64,000 nt of DNA. Source: Burkholderia latens. Lineage in GTDB: Bacteria; Pseudomonadota; Gammaproteobacteria; Burkholderiales; Burkholderiaceae. Below, in pieces: positions 20,093-30,267 of the stretch. The notes under the pieces are model-generated. The model was given only the letters and a program-made list of their open reading frames with translations, did no database searches and was not told where the DNA came from. The DNA is taken from the NCBI RefSeq assembly GCF_001718795.1, contig NZ_CP013435.1, positions 2,356,001 to 2,420,000 of the forward strand. The letters are read 5' to 3'. The translations under genes were made by a program, and so were the position numbers. The first letter of the stretch is position 1, and every line of letters starts with the position of its first letter.

Positions 20093-20965
20093 TCAATGAT
20101 CGCGCTGCGACGAGCGCGCGGGATTCGCCCGCCCCCGCATGGCCTGGTAGGCCCAGAACACGTAGCCGGACAGCCCGTACAGAACGAACAGGCAGAACAG
20201 CATCAGCGGCGGATCGGACGACACGAGCACGAACGCGACGACGACCAGCAGGATTGCCGCGAACGGCACACGGTGCCGCACGTCGAGCGCCTTGCCGCTA
20301 TAGAACGGCGCATTGGACACCATCGTCACGCCCGCGTAGATCGTCAGCGCAAACGCGACCCACGGCAGCCAGCCGAGCTTCATCGGCACGCGGTTGTCGG
20401 TCGCGAGCCATACGAAGCCGGCGATCAACGCGGCAGCGGCCGGACTCGGCAGCCCCTGGAAGAAGCGCTTGTCGACCACGCCAATGTTCGTGTTGAAGCG
20501 CGCGAGCCGGAGCGCGGCGCCCGAGCAGTAGACGAACGCCGCGAGCCAGCCCCAGCGGCCGAGATCCTTCAGCACCCATTCGTACATGACGAGCGCGGGC
20601 GCGACGCCGAACGACACCATGTCCGACAGGCTGTCGAACTGTTCGCCGAACGCGCTTTGCGTGTGGGTCATCCGCGCGACGCGCCCGTCCATTCCGTCGA
20701 GCACCATCGCGACGAAAATCGCGATCGCGGCGATCTCGAAGCGCACGTTCATCGCCTGCACGACCGCGAAGAAGCCGCAGAACAGCGCGGCGGTCGTGAA
20801 CGCGTTCGGCAGCAGGTAGATGCCGCGCGTCTTCAGGAACCGCTGGCGCGCGGCACGGCGGCTTTCGCTCGGCACCGGATCGGCTGCCAGCACCTTGTTG
20901 CGGCGGAACGGGCGCGGCGTCTGGCTGGTGCCGTTGCGCGGCCGGCGCGGTTTGAATGCGGCCAT
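20093..20965 (-). CDS. pssA: CDP-diacylglycerol-serine O-phosphatidyltransferase
   Basis: This inner-membrane enzyme makes phosphatidylserine from CDP-diacylglycerol and serine. It is 290 aa with about eight hydrophobic segments. The CDP-alcohol phosphotransferase motif DG-x2-AR-x8-G-x3-D-x3-D is present as DGMDGRVAR...GEQFDSLSD. The basic N-terminal 45 residues are an extension compared with shorter homologues. It follows psd by 16 bp, so the two consecutive steps to phosphatidylethanolamine are encoded together. Confidence 0.95.
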   Translation of the reverse strand: MAAFKPRRPRNGTSQTPRPFRRNKVLAADPVPSESRRAARQRFLKTRGIYLLPNAFTTAALFCGFFAVVQAMNVRFEIAAIAIFVAMVLDGMDGRVARMTHTQSAFGEQFDSLSDMVSFGVAPALVMYEWVLKDLGRWGWLAAFVYCSGAALRLARFNTNIGVVDKRFFQGLPSPAAAALIAGFVWLATDNRVPMKLGWLPWVAFALTIYAGVTMVSNAPFYSGKALDVRHRVPFAAILLVVVAFVLVSSDPPLMLFCLFVLYGLSGYVFWAYQAMRGRANPARSSQRDH

Positions 20966-20981
20966 CGTGCGTCCCCGCCGC

Positions 20982-21626
20982 TTACTGTTCGAGCTCGGCG
21001 AGGATCGTCGACGACGCGTAGACCTTCTCGCCGATCGACACCTTCGCGCGGCTGCCGAGCGGCAGATACACGTCGACGCGCGAACCGAAGCGGATGAAAC
21101 CGTAACGCTGGCCGCGCGACAGCGGCTCGCCGGCGCGCACGTAGCAGAGGATCCGGCGTGCGATCAGGCCGGCGATCTGCACGGACGTAACGGTCTTGCC
21201 GCTTGCGGTCTGGATCACGACCGCGTTGCGCTCGTTCTCGGTCGACGCCTTGTCGATCGCCGCGTTCAGGAACGCGCCCGGGAAGTATTCGACCTTGGAG
21301 ATCGCGCCGTCGACCGGCGAACGCTGCGAGTGCACGTTGAAGACGTTCATGAACACGCTGATCTTCAGCGCTTCGCGGTTCGCGTACGGATCCTGCGCGG
21401 TCTCGACCGCGACGATGCGGCCGTCCGCCGGGCACAGCACCGCGTTCGGCTGCGCCGGGATCGGGCGCTGCGGATCGCGGAAGAACTGGACGACGAAGAC
21501 GAGCAGCAGCCAGAACGGCCACGCAAAGCCGAAGCCCCCGACGGCGTGGATCAACAACGCGATGACGGCTGCAATCGCGATGAACGGCCAGCCTTCGCGC
21601 GCGATGATCGGATGAGGATAGTTCAT
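20982..21626 (-). CDS. psd: Phosphatidylserine decarboxylase proenzyme
   Basis: This membrane-associated pyruvoyl enzyme converts phosphatidylserine to phosphatidylethanolamine. At 214 aa it belongs to the short Psd type. The self-cleavage Gly-Ser lies in [16 protein letters not shown], where the serine becomes the pyruvoyl group. Two hydrophobic segments are near the N-terminus. The gene begins only 27 bp from the predicted 3' end of a group II intron, so any transcript from the ilv genes must pass through the intron. Confidence 0.95.
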   Translation of the reverse strand: MNYPHPIIAREGWPFIAIAAVIALLIHAVGGFGFAWPFWLLLVFVVQFFRDPQRPIPAQPNAVLCPADGRIVAVETAQDPYANREALKISVFMNVFNVHSQRSPVDGAISKVEYFPGAFLNAAIDKASTENERNAVVIQTASGKTVTSVQIAGLIARRILCYVRAGEPLSRGQRYGFIRFGSRVDVYLPLGSRAKVSIGEKVYASSTILAELEQ

Positions 21627-21693
21627 GGGTTCGTTCGGTGTTCGGTGAATTGGTAGGGTAGCCCCCTCTCCTTGCGGAGAAGGGGCCCCCTAG

Positions 21694-21727
21694 GAACCGT
21701 ACGTGCGAGTTTCCCCGCATACGGCTC
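21694..21727 (-). ncRNA. Group II intron domain V
   Basis: This 34-nt hairpin starts GAGCCGTATGCGG and ends GTACGGTTC on the minus strand, the classic domain V with its AGC catalytic triad and GAAA-type loop. Domain VI (stem around TCTCC-GCAA-GGAGA) follows directly. Confidence 0.92.
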
Positions 21728-21742
21728 GAGCCTACATGTCGA

Positions 21743-23455
21743 TCAAAGTCCGACCTGGGGTCGGACCGGCTTAGTTACCGCAATTTTACCGGCGTGCACC
21801 TGCCGGTGACAGTCGGGGTGAAGCAAAACCCGGTTGGAGAGAGCATCGGTGCCGCCATGCATCCGGTATTCCAGATGATGGTCATGCCATCCGGTCTCGT
21901 CCGACAGGGCACAGCCACAGTGCGCACACAACCCGCCCTGCGACATGTACAGGCTCGCCCATTGTTTTCGGTAGCGCATGGTGTCTCCCATTCGCTCCTG
22001 CCGCAATAGCTCGCCGTACTGCTCCCACTCCGGATCAAAGGGGTTGTAGCCACCCTTGATCTTCTTGTGCCGTTTGATTTCCGTACCACTGAGGTGGTAC
22101 AGCTCATTCAGCCCCTGACTACCGTCTTCGCGAACCGCTCGGACAGCGAATACCCAGTGTCGAGTTCCAACCGTGTGGAAATATTTCTTTCTCACCCAGT
22201 CAGCCCTCTTCTTCGGATGCCGCCTCCTCGCCCACCGCCAGAGCCTCTGAAAGACCAAAGACTCCATGCGGCTGTACGCCTGCTTTGCCACCACGGGGCG
22301 GTGATACTGCGCCCACCCTCGTAGCATCGGACTCAGCAATCGAATCAGGTCCGACTGCTTTGCCGCCTTGTTACCGCCGATCGTTTCCGCAACCTTGCGA
22401 TAGAACGTCTGCACGTTCTTCTTGCTCGGTTTGATGAGTAGCGTTCCCGAGTACTTCCGGAAATTCCACCCAAGGAAATCGAAGCCTTCGTCAATGTGCA
22501 CGATGCGCGTCTTTTCCTCGGAAAGTTGCAGTCCTCGCTGCGCAAGGAATGCTTCAACCCAAGGCTTAACCTCGTTCGCCAGCATCTCTTGCGAGTCACC
22601 GGTGATCACGAAGTCGTCCGCGTACCGCACTGCATTCACTTTCAACTTCTTGGCCTTCGCGATCCCGAATCTCGCACGCAAGTGCTCGATCAGTTCACGC
22701 TCCAACCCGTTCAGCGTCACGTTGGCCAGCGTCGGGGAAATGATGCCTCCCTGTGGCGTACCGGCCTCGGTTGCCTGTAGCTGCCCCTTGTAAATCAGGC
22801 CAGCCTTCAACCACTTGCGGAGGATCTCCTTGTCCATCGGGACATGGTTCACCAGCCAGTCATGGTTGATGTAGTCGAAGCAGCCTTTGATGTCTGCCTC
22901 CAAGACCCATTGGGCCGAAGCCTTCTGAGACAGCGAGACAAACAACTGCGACATAGCGTCGGCCGTTGAGCGGTTGGCCCGAAACCCATATGAGTTCGGG
23001 TCGCTCGTCGATTCCGACACCGGCTCCAAAGCCAGCAAGTACAGGGCTTGCATCGCCCTGTCCCGCATGGTCGGTATGCCCAGAGGGCGTAACTTCCCAT
23101 TGGCCTTGGGGATAAAGACTCTCCGTAATGGCAGAGGCTTGTATCCGCGCCGCTTCAACTTGCCGACAGCTTCCCATCGGCTCTCAGGCGTATCCCACAG
23201 TTCGCGATCGACTCCAGCCGTTCGCGCACCTTGGTTTTGCGTAACACGTCGTACCGCATACAACTTCGCGGACAACGTGCGGGTCAGCATCCGTTGCAGG
23301 GCTTTCACCCTGCGCCAGTCACCTTCCCGCGTTGCCTTCGCAATTCGAATCTGCATCCCTCTCACGTTCCGTTCCACGCGACGCCAATCGACGTCGTGCC
23401 AGTGGTCCAGCGCGTGGGAGAGCGCAGACCCACCCTCACGGGCAGATACTTTCAT
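21743..23455 (-). CDS. ltrA: Group II intron reverse transcriptase/maturase with HNH endonuclease
   Basis: This multifunctional protein assists intron splicing and target-primed mobility. It is 570 aa from the ATG giving MKVSAREGG, which has a GGAG ribosome-binding site. The reverse transcriptase domain (about residues 60-330) includes the N-terminal motif PLGIPTMRDRAMQ, TPQGGIISP and the catalytic YADD at 278-281. The maturase X domain follows (about 350-450). The C-terminal HNH endonuclease has C510, C513, H526-H527, N541, H546, C549 and H550. All key residues are present, so the protein looks functional. Subclass (CL/ML or B) cannot be settled by eye. Confidence 0.95.
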   Translation of the reverse strand: MKVSAREGGSALSHALDHWHDVDWRRVERNVRGMQIRIAKATREGDWRRVKALQRMLTRTLSAKLYAVRRVTQNQGARTAGVDRELWDTPESRWEAVGKLKRRGYKPLPLRRVFIPKANGKLRPLGIPTMRDRAMQALYLLALEPVSESTSDPNSYGFRANRSTADAMSQLFVSLSQKASAQWVLEADIKGCFDYINHDWLVNHVPMDKEILRKWLKAGLIYKGQLQATEAGTPQGGIISPTLANVTLNGLERELIEHLRARFGIAKAKKLKVNAVRYADDFVITGDSQEMLANEVKPWVEAFLAQRGLQLSEEKTRIVHIDEGFDFLGWNFRKYSGTLLIKPSKKNVQTFYRKVAETIGGNKAAKQSDLIRLLSPMLRGWAQYHRPVVAKQAYSRMESLVFQRLWRWARRRHPKKRADWVRKKYFHTVGTRHWVFAVRAVREDGSQGLNELYHLSGTEIKRHKKIKGGYNPFDPEWEQYGELLRQERMGDTMRYRKQWASLYMSQGGLCAHCGCALSDETGWHDHHLEYRMHGGTDALSNRVLLHPDCHRQVHAGKIAVTKPVRPQVGL

Positions 23456-23850
23456 GCTGCTCTCCTGCTCAAAGAAGTGAATCCCTTCGCGGAAAGCAAC
23501 ACGCCCCTTGCGGGAGCGTTTTGCTCCCACAAGGGAAAAGAACAACACTGATGACTAAGAAGCCACCAGCAATCACAATTTCAGCTTGAGGGTTAGTCAG
23601 CCGTCTTGCGACGGTAGACCAGACGGAAGTCTGCCCGCTTTCGCGTGAGGTGATGTTTCAACCTCTATCCGGACCATTACAGCCCGGCGTTCGCTTTCTC
23701 CGTCCTCCCATACCCGCACTGCCAACAGCGTTCCTCACGGTTCGCCTGCCAGCGCTCACGCGTTGGCAGCAATACGGGCTTACCACGTTCCCGGCATGTC
23801 ACACGACCGATTTAGGTTCTGCCTCTCCCCCGGCGGTCCAGCGACGACGT

Positions 23851-23871
23851 AACCCGAGCTTTGAACGGGTT
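23851..23871 (-). other. EBS1 hairpin of the group II intron
   Basis: A 6-bp stem (AACCCG/CGGGTT) presents the 9-nt loop TTCAAAGCT. CAAAGC (23858-23863) is the perfect complement of the six exon bases before the 5' splice site, supporting both the splice site and target specificity. Confidence 0.75.
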
Positions 23872-24551
23872 ATCCGACCGCACACCTTTTGGTTCATGCC
23901 TGACAGCAGCTTAGGCACTTCCACTACTTACGAGGTTTATCAGCAGTTCACTTACGTTAACCATGTCGGTCAGCCTAGCTCCTTGACCCCATCGCTGCTG
24001 GGAGTCTCCACGCACGTGTCTCGCGACTCATGCATGCCCGAAACTTCCGGAGGCTACATTGTCAGAAGAGCTTCACACCCCACCGTTACCAGTGACGCAT
24101 GTCTTCCTAGGCTACTGCTGGTCGTACAGCAGGTTCCCTTCACTCACCCTTACTGCTGGTGAGGCCGAACAATGACACACCGAGCTATCGCTCGTATCGC
24201 GCAACGAATCCGTAGCCCGAGGGCGCGGGATTTGCATACCCCACTCCGCTTGGTCAGCGGAGATGAAGCCGCTGACTGGGCGGAACCTGACGGTAATCAG
24301 GTCAATGCAATGCGAAGTCCGGCGTAGTTCAGCACACCGGACATCGCCTATGGCGATACCCGGCATACCCATACCGGGTTCGTCTCGTTACCAGAAGTGC
24401 AAAGGCTGCCGGGCTTCATGAGGCCCACATTGCACTTTTCGCGGCTGGTAAGGCTCGTACTGACGCCTCCTTAACACCGCTAGTCGATGTCCCTTACGTT
24501 GGGACTGCCCGGACACGAGCGTGCGTGTCGCACCAAAGCCCGTAGGATAGC

Positions 24552-24590
24552 AAAAGCCGCCCGGGGCACTGCTGCCTTCGGACGGCTTTT
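24552..24590 (-). terminator. Intrinsic terminator of ilvC
   Basis: On the minus strand AAAAGCCGTCCG pairs with CGGGCGGCTTTT (one mismatch) around a 15-nt loop, ending in a T-run. It lies 57 bp after the ilvC stop. The group II intron is inserted 18 nt beyond it. Confidence 0.8.
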
Positions 24591-24646
24591 TGATACCGAC
24601 CCTCCACTCGAAGGGCCGGAACAGCACGTTTTGCTTCTGTCGGTGC

Positions 24647-25681
<1,035 letters not shown>

Positions 25682-25766
25682 TCAAAAATTCAACAATTCG
25701 TTCGGATGGGGTACTGCGGGCCGGGACATGACGGCGCACCCGGCGTGCCTTGTTGCAATATCGGCA

Positions 25767-26258
25767 TCACACCTTCAGGATGCGCTCGCCGCGTCCGATG
25801 CCGGAGCTGCCGGTCCGCACGGTCTCGAGGATCGCGGTGGCGTCCAGCCCCTGGATGAATGCGTCGAGCTTGTCGCTCGCGCCCGTCAATTCGATCGTGT
25901 AGGTCTTTTCGGTCACGTCGATGATGCGGCCGCGGAAAATGTCCGACATCCGCTTCATTTCTTCGCGCTCCTTGCCCACTGCACGTACCTTGATCAGCAT
26001 CAGCTCGCGTTCGATGTGTGCACCGTCGGTCAGGTCCACCACTTTCACCACCTCGATCAGGCGGTTCAGATGCTTCGTGATCTGTTCGATCACGTCGTCC
26101 GAGCCAATGGAAACGATGGTCAGCCGCGACAGCGATTGGTCTTCGGTCGGCGCCACCGTCAAGGTTTCGATGTTGTAGCCGCGTGCGGAAAACAGACCGA
26201 CCACGCGCGACAGCGCGCCCGGTTCGTTCTCCAGCAGGACGGAAATGATGTGTCTCAT
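25767..26258 (-). CDS. ilvH: Acetolactate synthase small (regulatory) subunit
   Basis: This regulatory subunit activates the large subunit and confers feedback inhibition by valine. It is 163 aa from the ATG giving MRHIISVLLENEPGALSRV, which has a GGAAGA ribosome-binding site. The N-terminal ACT domain (about residues 2-75) contains the effector-site sequence NEPGALSRV. The C-terminal domain ends GRGERILKV. It lies 111 bp after ilvI. Confidence 0.97.
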   Translation of the reverse strand: MRHIISVLLENEPGALSRVVGLFSARGYNIETLTVAPTEDQSLSRLTIVSIGSDDVIEQITKHLNRLIEVVKVVDLTDGAHIERELMLIKVRAVGKEREEMKRMSDIFRGRIIDVTEKTYTIELTGASDKLDAFIQGLDATAILETVRTGSSGIGRGERILKV

Positions 26259-26369
26259 GTTCGCTTCTTCCAGAATGTGTCCGTGTCGATTCACTCGCGC
26301 CGCGCGCCGCCCGATGCCACACCGCCCTTCGTGAAGGCGGCCGCTCGGGCCCGGGCGCGCGTCGCGCCG

Positions 26370-28133
26370 TTACAGATCTTCCGATCCGAGCAGCATCTCG
26401 GTGATGCCCTTGCCGGCCTGTACCATCGGCCAGACGTTTTCGGTCGGATCGGTCTGGAAGTCGAGAAACACGGTGCGGTCCTTCAGGCGCAGCGCTTCCT
26501 TCAGCGCCGGCTCCACATCCGAAGTCTTTTCGATCCGCATGCCGACATGGCCGTACGCTTCGGCGAGCTTCACGAAGTCCGGCAGCGCATCCATGTACGA
26601 ATGCGAATAGCGCTTGCTGTATTCGATCTGCTGCCACTGGCGAACCATGCCGAGATAGCGGTTGTTCAGCGAAATGATCTTCACGGGCGTGTCGTACTGC
26701 AGGCAGGTCGACAGCTCCTGGATGCACATCTGGATCGAGCCTTCGCCCGTGATGCACAGCACGTCGTCGTCCGGGTGCGCCATCTTGACGCCCATCGCTG
26801 CCGGCAGGCCGAAGCCCATCGTGCCGAGGCCGCCGGAGTTGATCCAGCGACGCGGCTTGTTGAAACGGTAGAACTGCGCGGCCCACATCTGGTGCTGGCC
26901 GACGTCCGAGCACACGAACGCGTTGCCGTCCGTCAGCTCCCAGGCTTTCTCGACCACGTATTGCGGCTTGATGATCTCGCTTTCGCGGTCGAACTTCAGG
27001 CAGTCCTTCGCGCGCCAGCTTTCGATGTCCTTCCACCATTGCGCGAGCGCCTCGGTGTCGGGGCCGTGCTCGGCCGTCTGCAGCTGCTCGATCAGCTCCT
27101 TCAGCACTTCCTTCACGTCGCCGACGATCGGGATGTCGACCTTCACGCGCTTCGAAATCGACGACGGGTCGATGTCGATGTGGATGATCTTGCGCGGCCG
27201 CGACGCAAAGTGCGCCGGATCGCCGATCACGCGGTCGTCGAAGCGGGCGCCGATGGCGATCAGCACGTCGCAGTGCTGCATCGCCATGTTCGCTTCGTAG
27301 GTGCCGTGCATGCCAAGCATGCCGAGGAATTTCTTGTCCGACGCGCGATAGCCGCCGAGGCCCATCAGCGTGTTCGTGACCGGGTAGCCGAGCAGATCCG
27401 CGAACTGGTTCAGCTCGCGCGACGCGTCGGCAAGGATGATGCCGCCGCCCGTGTAGATGTACGGACGCTTCGCCGACAGCAGCAGCGACACGGCCTTGCG
27501 GATCTGGCCCGAATGGCCTTTCGTGACCGGGTTGTACGAACGCAGCGACACGCTCTTGACCGGCTCGTACTGGCACGGCGTCTTGGAGATGTCCTTCGGG
27601 ATGTCGATCAGGACCGGGCCGGGACGGCCGGTGCGGGCGATGTAAAACGCCTTCTTGACGGTTTCCGCAAGGTCGCGCACGTCCTTCACGAGGAAGTTGT
27701 GCTTCACGCACGGACGCGTGATGCCGACCGTGTCGCACTCCTGGAACGCGTCCTGGCCGATCGCGGCAGTCGGCACCTGGCCGCTGATCACGACCATCGG
27801 GATCGAATCCATGTACGCCGTCGCGATGCCGGTCACCGCGTTGGTGACGCCGGGGCCGGACGTCACGAGACAGACGCCGACGTTGCCGGTGGAACGCGCA
27901 TACGCGTCGGCTGCGTGCACGGCCGCCTGCTCGTGGCGCACCAGCACGTGCTGAATCTTGTCCTGCTTGTAAAGCTCGTCGTAGATGTAGAGTACCGAGC
28001 CGCCGGGGTAACCCCAGATGAATTCGACGTTCTCGTCGGCCAGTGCCTTCATGAGCACGGTGGCGCCGATGGAGTCGCTATCGGGAGGGGAAAGGGGTTC
28101 CGACGTGGAGAATTCCGCGCTGGGCATGTTCAT
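26370..28133 (-). CDS. ilvI: Acetolactate synthase large (catalytic) subunit, biosynthetic
   Basis: This thiamine-diphosphate enzyme makes acetolactate and acetohydroxybutyrate in the first shared step of branched-chain amino acid synthesis. It is 587 aa from MNMPSAEFST. The catalytic glutamate is in RHEQAAVHAADAYAR, and the thiamine-diphosphate/magnesium motif GEGSIQM...NNRYLGMV lies in the C-terminal third. It is the first gene of ilvIHC. In-frame sequence upstream is leader, since the promoter maps there. Confidence 0.97.
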   Translation of the reverse strand: MNMPSAEFSTSEPLSPPDSDSIGATVLMKALADENVEFIWGYPGGSVLYIYDELYKQDKIQHVLVRHEQAAVHAADAYARSTGNVGVCLVTSGPGVTNAVTGIATAYMDSIPMVVISGQVPTAAIGQDAFQECDTVGITRPCVKHNFLVKDVRDLAETVKKAFYIARTGRPGPVLIDIPKDISKTPCQYEPVKSVSLRSYNPVTKGHSGQIRKAVSLLLSAKRPYIYTGGGIILADASRELNQFADLLGYPVTNTLMGLGGYRASDKKFLGMLGMHGTYEANMAMQHCDVLIAIGARFDDRVIGDPAHFASRPRKIIHIDIDPSSISKRVKVDIPIVGDVKEVLKELIEQLQTAEHGPDTEALAQWWKDIESWRAKDCLKFDRESEIIKPQYVVEKAWELTDGNAFVCSDVGQHQMWAAQFYRFNKPRRWINSGGLGTMGFGLPAAMGVKMAHPDDDVLCITGEGSIQMCIQELSTCLQYDTPVKIISLNNRYLGMVRQWQQIEYSKRYSHSYMDALPDFVKLAEAYGHVGMRIEKTSDVEPALKEALRLKDRTVFLDFQTDPTENVWPMVQAGKGITEMLLGSEDL

Positions 28134-28484
28134 TTTGACCTTTCGAATTTTCGGCAAAAAATTGATCGGGTGCTCTCTGCCGGGCTTGTGGCTCGGGTTC
28201 AAGCGGCGCGTCCAGTTGAAGGGCGGGCTTCTTGGGCCAGCCTCAAATGAGACTATCACTTCATGTTGCGAATCGCTGACAATAGCGGCTCGAGATTGGG
28301 CCGTCAAGCAAAATATCCCGCAGCGCATCATGGCCGGCGCGCGGCGGCCCGCGCACGCGGCTCGTGAGCAACGTGGCGCGCCGCAACCGATGCCAACTCA
28401 CGCGAAAATTTGTTAGCATCCGCGGGTTTTACGAAATTTTTCGACCTTTCACACGCCGCAGTCCGCAGCGCATACCTTTACGGA
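28134..28484. other. Divergent intergenic region between ilvI and the ECF sigma gene
   Basis: These 351 bp hold the ilvI promoter and its leader of about 140 nt on the minus strand. The plus strand carries the upstream region of the sigma-factor gene, with an AT-rich stretch around 28390-28450. I see no leader peptide, T-box or other riboswitch in the ilvI leader. Confidence 0.6.
28279..28307 (-). promoter_or_regulatory. Sigma-70 promoter of ilvIHC
   Basis: On the minus strand TTGACG (28302-28307) and TATTGT (28279-28284) are separated by 17 bp, placing the start near 28272. Confidence 0.65.
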
Positions 28485-29048
28485 ATGGCATCAGACAAGG
28501 AACTCGCCGACTTTCTGGCGGGCGTCGAAAGGCGCGCGTTCAAGCAGGCCGCGTACGCCGTGCGGGACGACGATGCGTCGCTCGACATCGTGCAGGACGC
28601 GATGATCAAGCTGGCGGAGAAATACGGCGACCGGCCGGCGGCCGAGCTGCCGCTGCTGTTTCAGCGGATCCTGCAGAATGCGATCCACGACTGGTTCCGC
28701 CGGCAGAAGGTCCGCAACACCTGGGTCACCCTCTTCTCGTCGCTGAACAATACGGACGACGAAGACTTCGATCCACTGGAAACGCTCGAATCGGCGGGCG
28801 ACAATGCAGGAGTCGAGAGCACCGAGCACCGCCTCGAGCGGGAACAGGTTCTGGCCCTGATCGACGAGGAAATCCAGAAACTTCCGACGCGTCAACGGGA
28901 AGCGTTCCTGATGCGTTATTGGGAAGATATGGATGTCGCCGAGACGGCCGCCGCCATGGGGTGCTCCGAAGGCAGCGTCAAAACGCACTGCTCGCGAGCC
29001 ACCCACGCGCTGGCGCAAGCGCTCAAGGCCAAAGGAATCACGCTATGA
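28485..29048 (+). CDS. ECF-type RNA polymerase sigma factor
   Basis: This is a sigma-70 family member of the extracytoplasmic function type. It is 187 aa from the ATG giving MASDKELADFL. Region 2 covers about residues 20-90 (SLDIVQDAMIKLAEKY and the -10 recognition part AIHDWFRRQKVR). Region 4 covers about 130-180 (LPTRQREAFLMRYWEDMDVAETAAAMGCSEGSVKTHCSRA, a helix-turn-helix). The stop overlaps the next gene by ATGA. Neither the inducing signal nor the regulon can be read here. Confidence 0.92.
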   Translation: MASDKELADFLAGVERRAFKQAAYAVRDDDASLDIVQDAMIKLAEKYGDRPAAELPLLFQRILQNAIHDWFRRQKVRNTWVTLFSSLNNTDDEDFDPLETLESAGDNAGVESTEHRLEREQVLALIDEEIQKLPTRQREAFLMRYWEDMDVAETAAAMGCSEGSVKTHCSRATHALAQALKAKGITL

Positions 29049-29473
29049 GCTCCGCTCCCGTAAATCGAGAACACGAATTCGCGCTGAAGGTGCGCCGCGC
29101 GCTGGACGAACGTGCCGCGGCGCTGCCTGCCGCGACCACCGACCGCCTGGCCGCCGCGCGCCGGGCCGCGCTCGCGCGCAAGAAGCCGGAAGCCGCGAGC
29201 GCGCCGGTATTCGTACCGGCCTTCGCGGGCGGGGCCGGCACGTACGGCGCGCCGGCGCCCGCAAACCGCCCGCGGGCATCGTTCGCGCGCCGCCTGCTGC
29301 GCGCGTGGCCGCTCGCGCTGCTGCTCGCGGGGCTCGTCGGCATCGCGTACTGGGAAGACATGCAGCGCACCGCCGAGCTCGCGGACATCGACGCCGCGAT
29401 GCTGAGCGACGACCTGCCGCTCAACGCGTATCTCGACCACGGGTTCAACGCGTATCTTTCGCACGCACGCTAA
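29045..29473 (+). CDS. DUF3619 family membrane protein
   Basis: This is a 142-aa protein of unknown function. Its start overlaps the sigma-factor stop by 4 bp. A soluble N-terminal helix region (about 1-50) is followed by an Ala/Pro linker. A single transmembrane segment is at about 85-102 (WPLALLLAGLVGIAYW), then a short C-terminal tail. The topology and coupling to an ECF sigma gene fit an anti-sigma or sensor partner. No zinc-binding anti-sigma motif is seen, so this role is only an inference. Confidence 0.8.
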   Translation: MSSAPVNREHEFALKVRRALDERAAALPAATTDRLAAARRAALARKKPEAASAPVFVPAFAGGAGTYGAPAPANRPRASFARRLLRAWPLALLLAGLVGIAYWEDMQRTAELADIDAAMLSDDLPLNAYLDHGFNAYLSHAR

Positions 29474-29499
29474 CAGACAATAACGAGGGGATCGCACGG

Positions 29500-30261
29500 G
29501 TGAGTCAGAAACGCGGCCTGGCCGTATTTTTCGGATGCGTGATCGCGATCGCCGTTTCGTACGTCGCCACCTATTCCCGATTCAACCCGCCTCCCGCGGC
29601 TTCCACCGCGGCCAGCAGCGCACCCGCGCCGACCTCGGCCGCGGCCGGCCTGAGCACCGAACTTCCCCCGCTGCCCCTGCCGCTGCCGGCCGCCAACGGC
29701 CCGCTGTCATGGGCGCGCCTGACGCCCGCGCAGCGTGCGGCGCTCGCGCCGTTCGCCGACCAATGGGACGGCTTCAGCGACGCGCGCAAGCGCAAATGGC
29801 TGAAGATCGCGTCGCGTTTCGCGAAGTTGACGCCCGACGCGCAGAAACATCTGCAGGATCGGATGTCCGAATGGGTGCGGATGACGCCCGAGCAACGCCG
29901 CGTCGCGCGCGAGAACTACCAGAGCGCGAAGGAACTGTCCGCGCAGGCGCGCGAGCGCGCGTGGAAGGCCTATCAGCAATTGCCCGAAGAACAGAAGCAA
30001 CGGCTGGCCGCGACCGAGCGCCGCCGCCGGCCAAGCGTCGTCAGCGCGCCACCGGCCGTCGCCGACCGCGATGTGCGCCGGCTCGTCAATGCGCACGACC
30101 ATCCGGCGAGCAATGCGGCGGTCGCACCGGCGCCCGCATCGGCCGGCGCCGGTGCGCCGCCCGCTGCGTCGGCGACGTCCGGCACCGGGCCCGCGACCGC
30201 GCCGGCCACCGTCACGCCGGTGTCGCCGGCGGACGCGCCTTCGCTGTTCAAGGGTTCCTGA
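29500..30261 (+). CDS. DUF3106 domain protein, membrane-anchored or exported
   Basis: This 253-aa protein starts at a GTG preceded by a CGAGGGG ribosome-binding site. One N-terminal hydrophobic helix (about 5-25) can act as signal or anchor. The core (about 65-175) has short helical repeats of the kind LTPAQRAALAPF, LTPDAQKHLQDR and MTPEQRRVARENY, the DUF3106 pattern. The C-terminal 75 residues are Ala/Pro-rich and probably disordered. Its function is unknown, though the repeats resemble periplasmic chaperone or sensor proteins of envelope stress. Confidence 0.82.
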   Translation: MSQKRGLAVFFGCVIAIAVSYVATYSRFNPPPAASTAASSAPAPTSAAAGLSTELPPLPLPLPAANGPLSWARLTPAQRAALAPFADQWDGFSDARKRKWLKIASRFAKLTPDAQKHLQDRMSEWVRMTPEQRRVARENYQSAKELSAQARERAWKAYQQLPEEQKQRLAATERRRRPSVVSAPPAVADRDVRRLVNAHDHPASNAAVAPAPASAGAGAPPAASATSGTGPATAPATVTPVSPADAPSLFKGS

Positions 30262-30267
30262 GCAGCC

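Larger units (their letters stand above)
21653..24533 (-). mobile_element. Group II intron with intact maturase
   Basis: The intron RNA is on the minus strand. It begins GTGCGAC (5' end at 24533) and ends with a domain V/VI pair (3' end predicted ...CCTAC at 21653). The last exon bases GCTTTG are exactly complementary to CAAAGC, which sits in the 9-nt loop of a perfect AACCCG/CGGGTT hairpin (23851-23871), as expected for EBS1-IBS1 pairing. The maturase frame is intact. It is inserted 18 nt after the ilvC terminator stem and 27 bp before psd. The 3' boundary could shift by a few bases. Confidence 0.88.

Noticed and set aside
23650..24162. 170-codon frame on the plus strand inside the group II intron
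   Set aside because: It is antisense to structured intron RNA, including the EBS1 hairpin, and has no convincing protein features. Similar frames are often wrongly annotated in introns.
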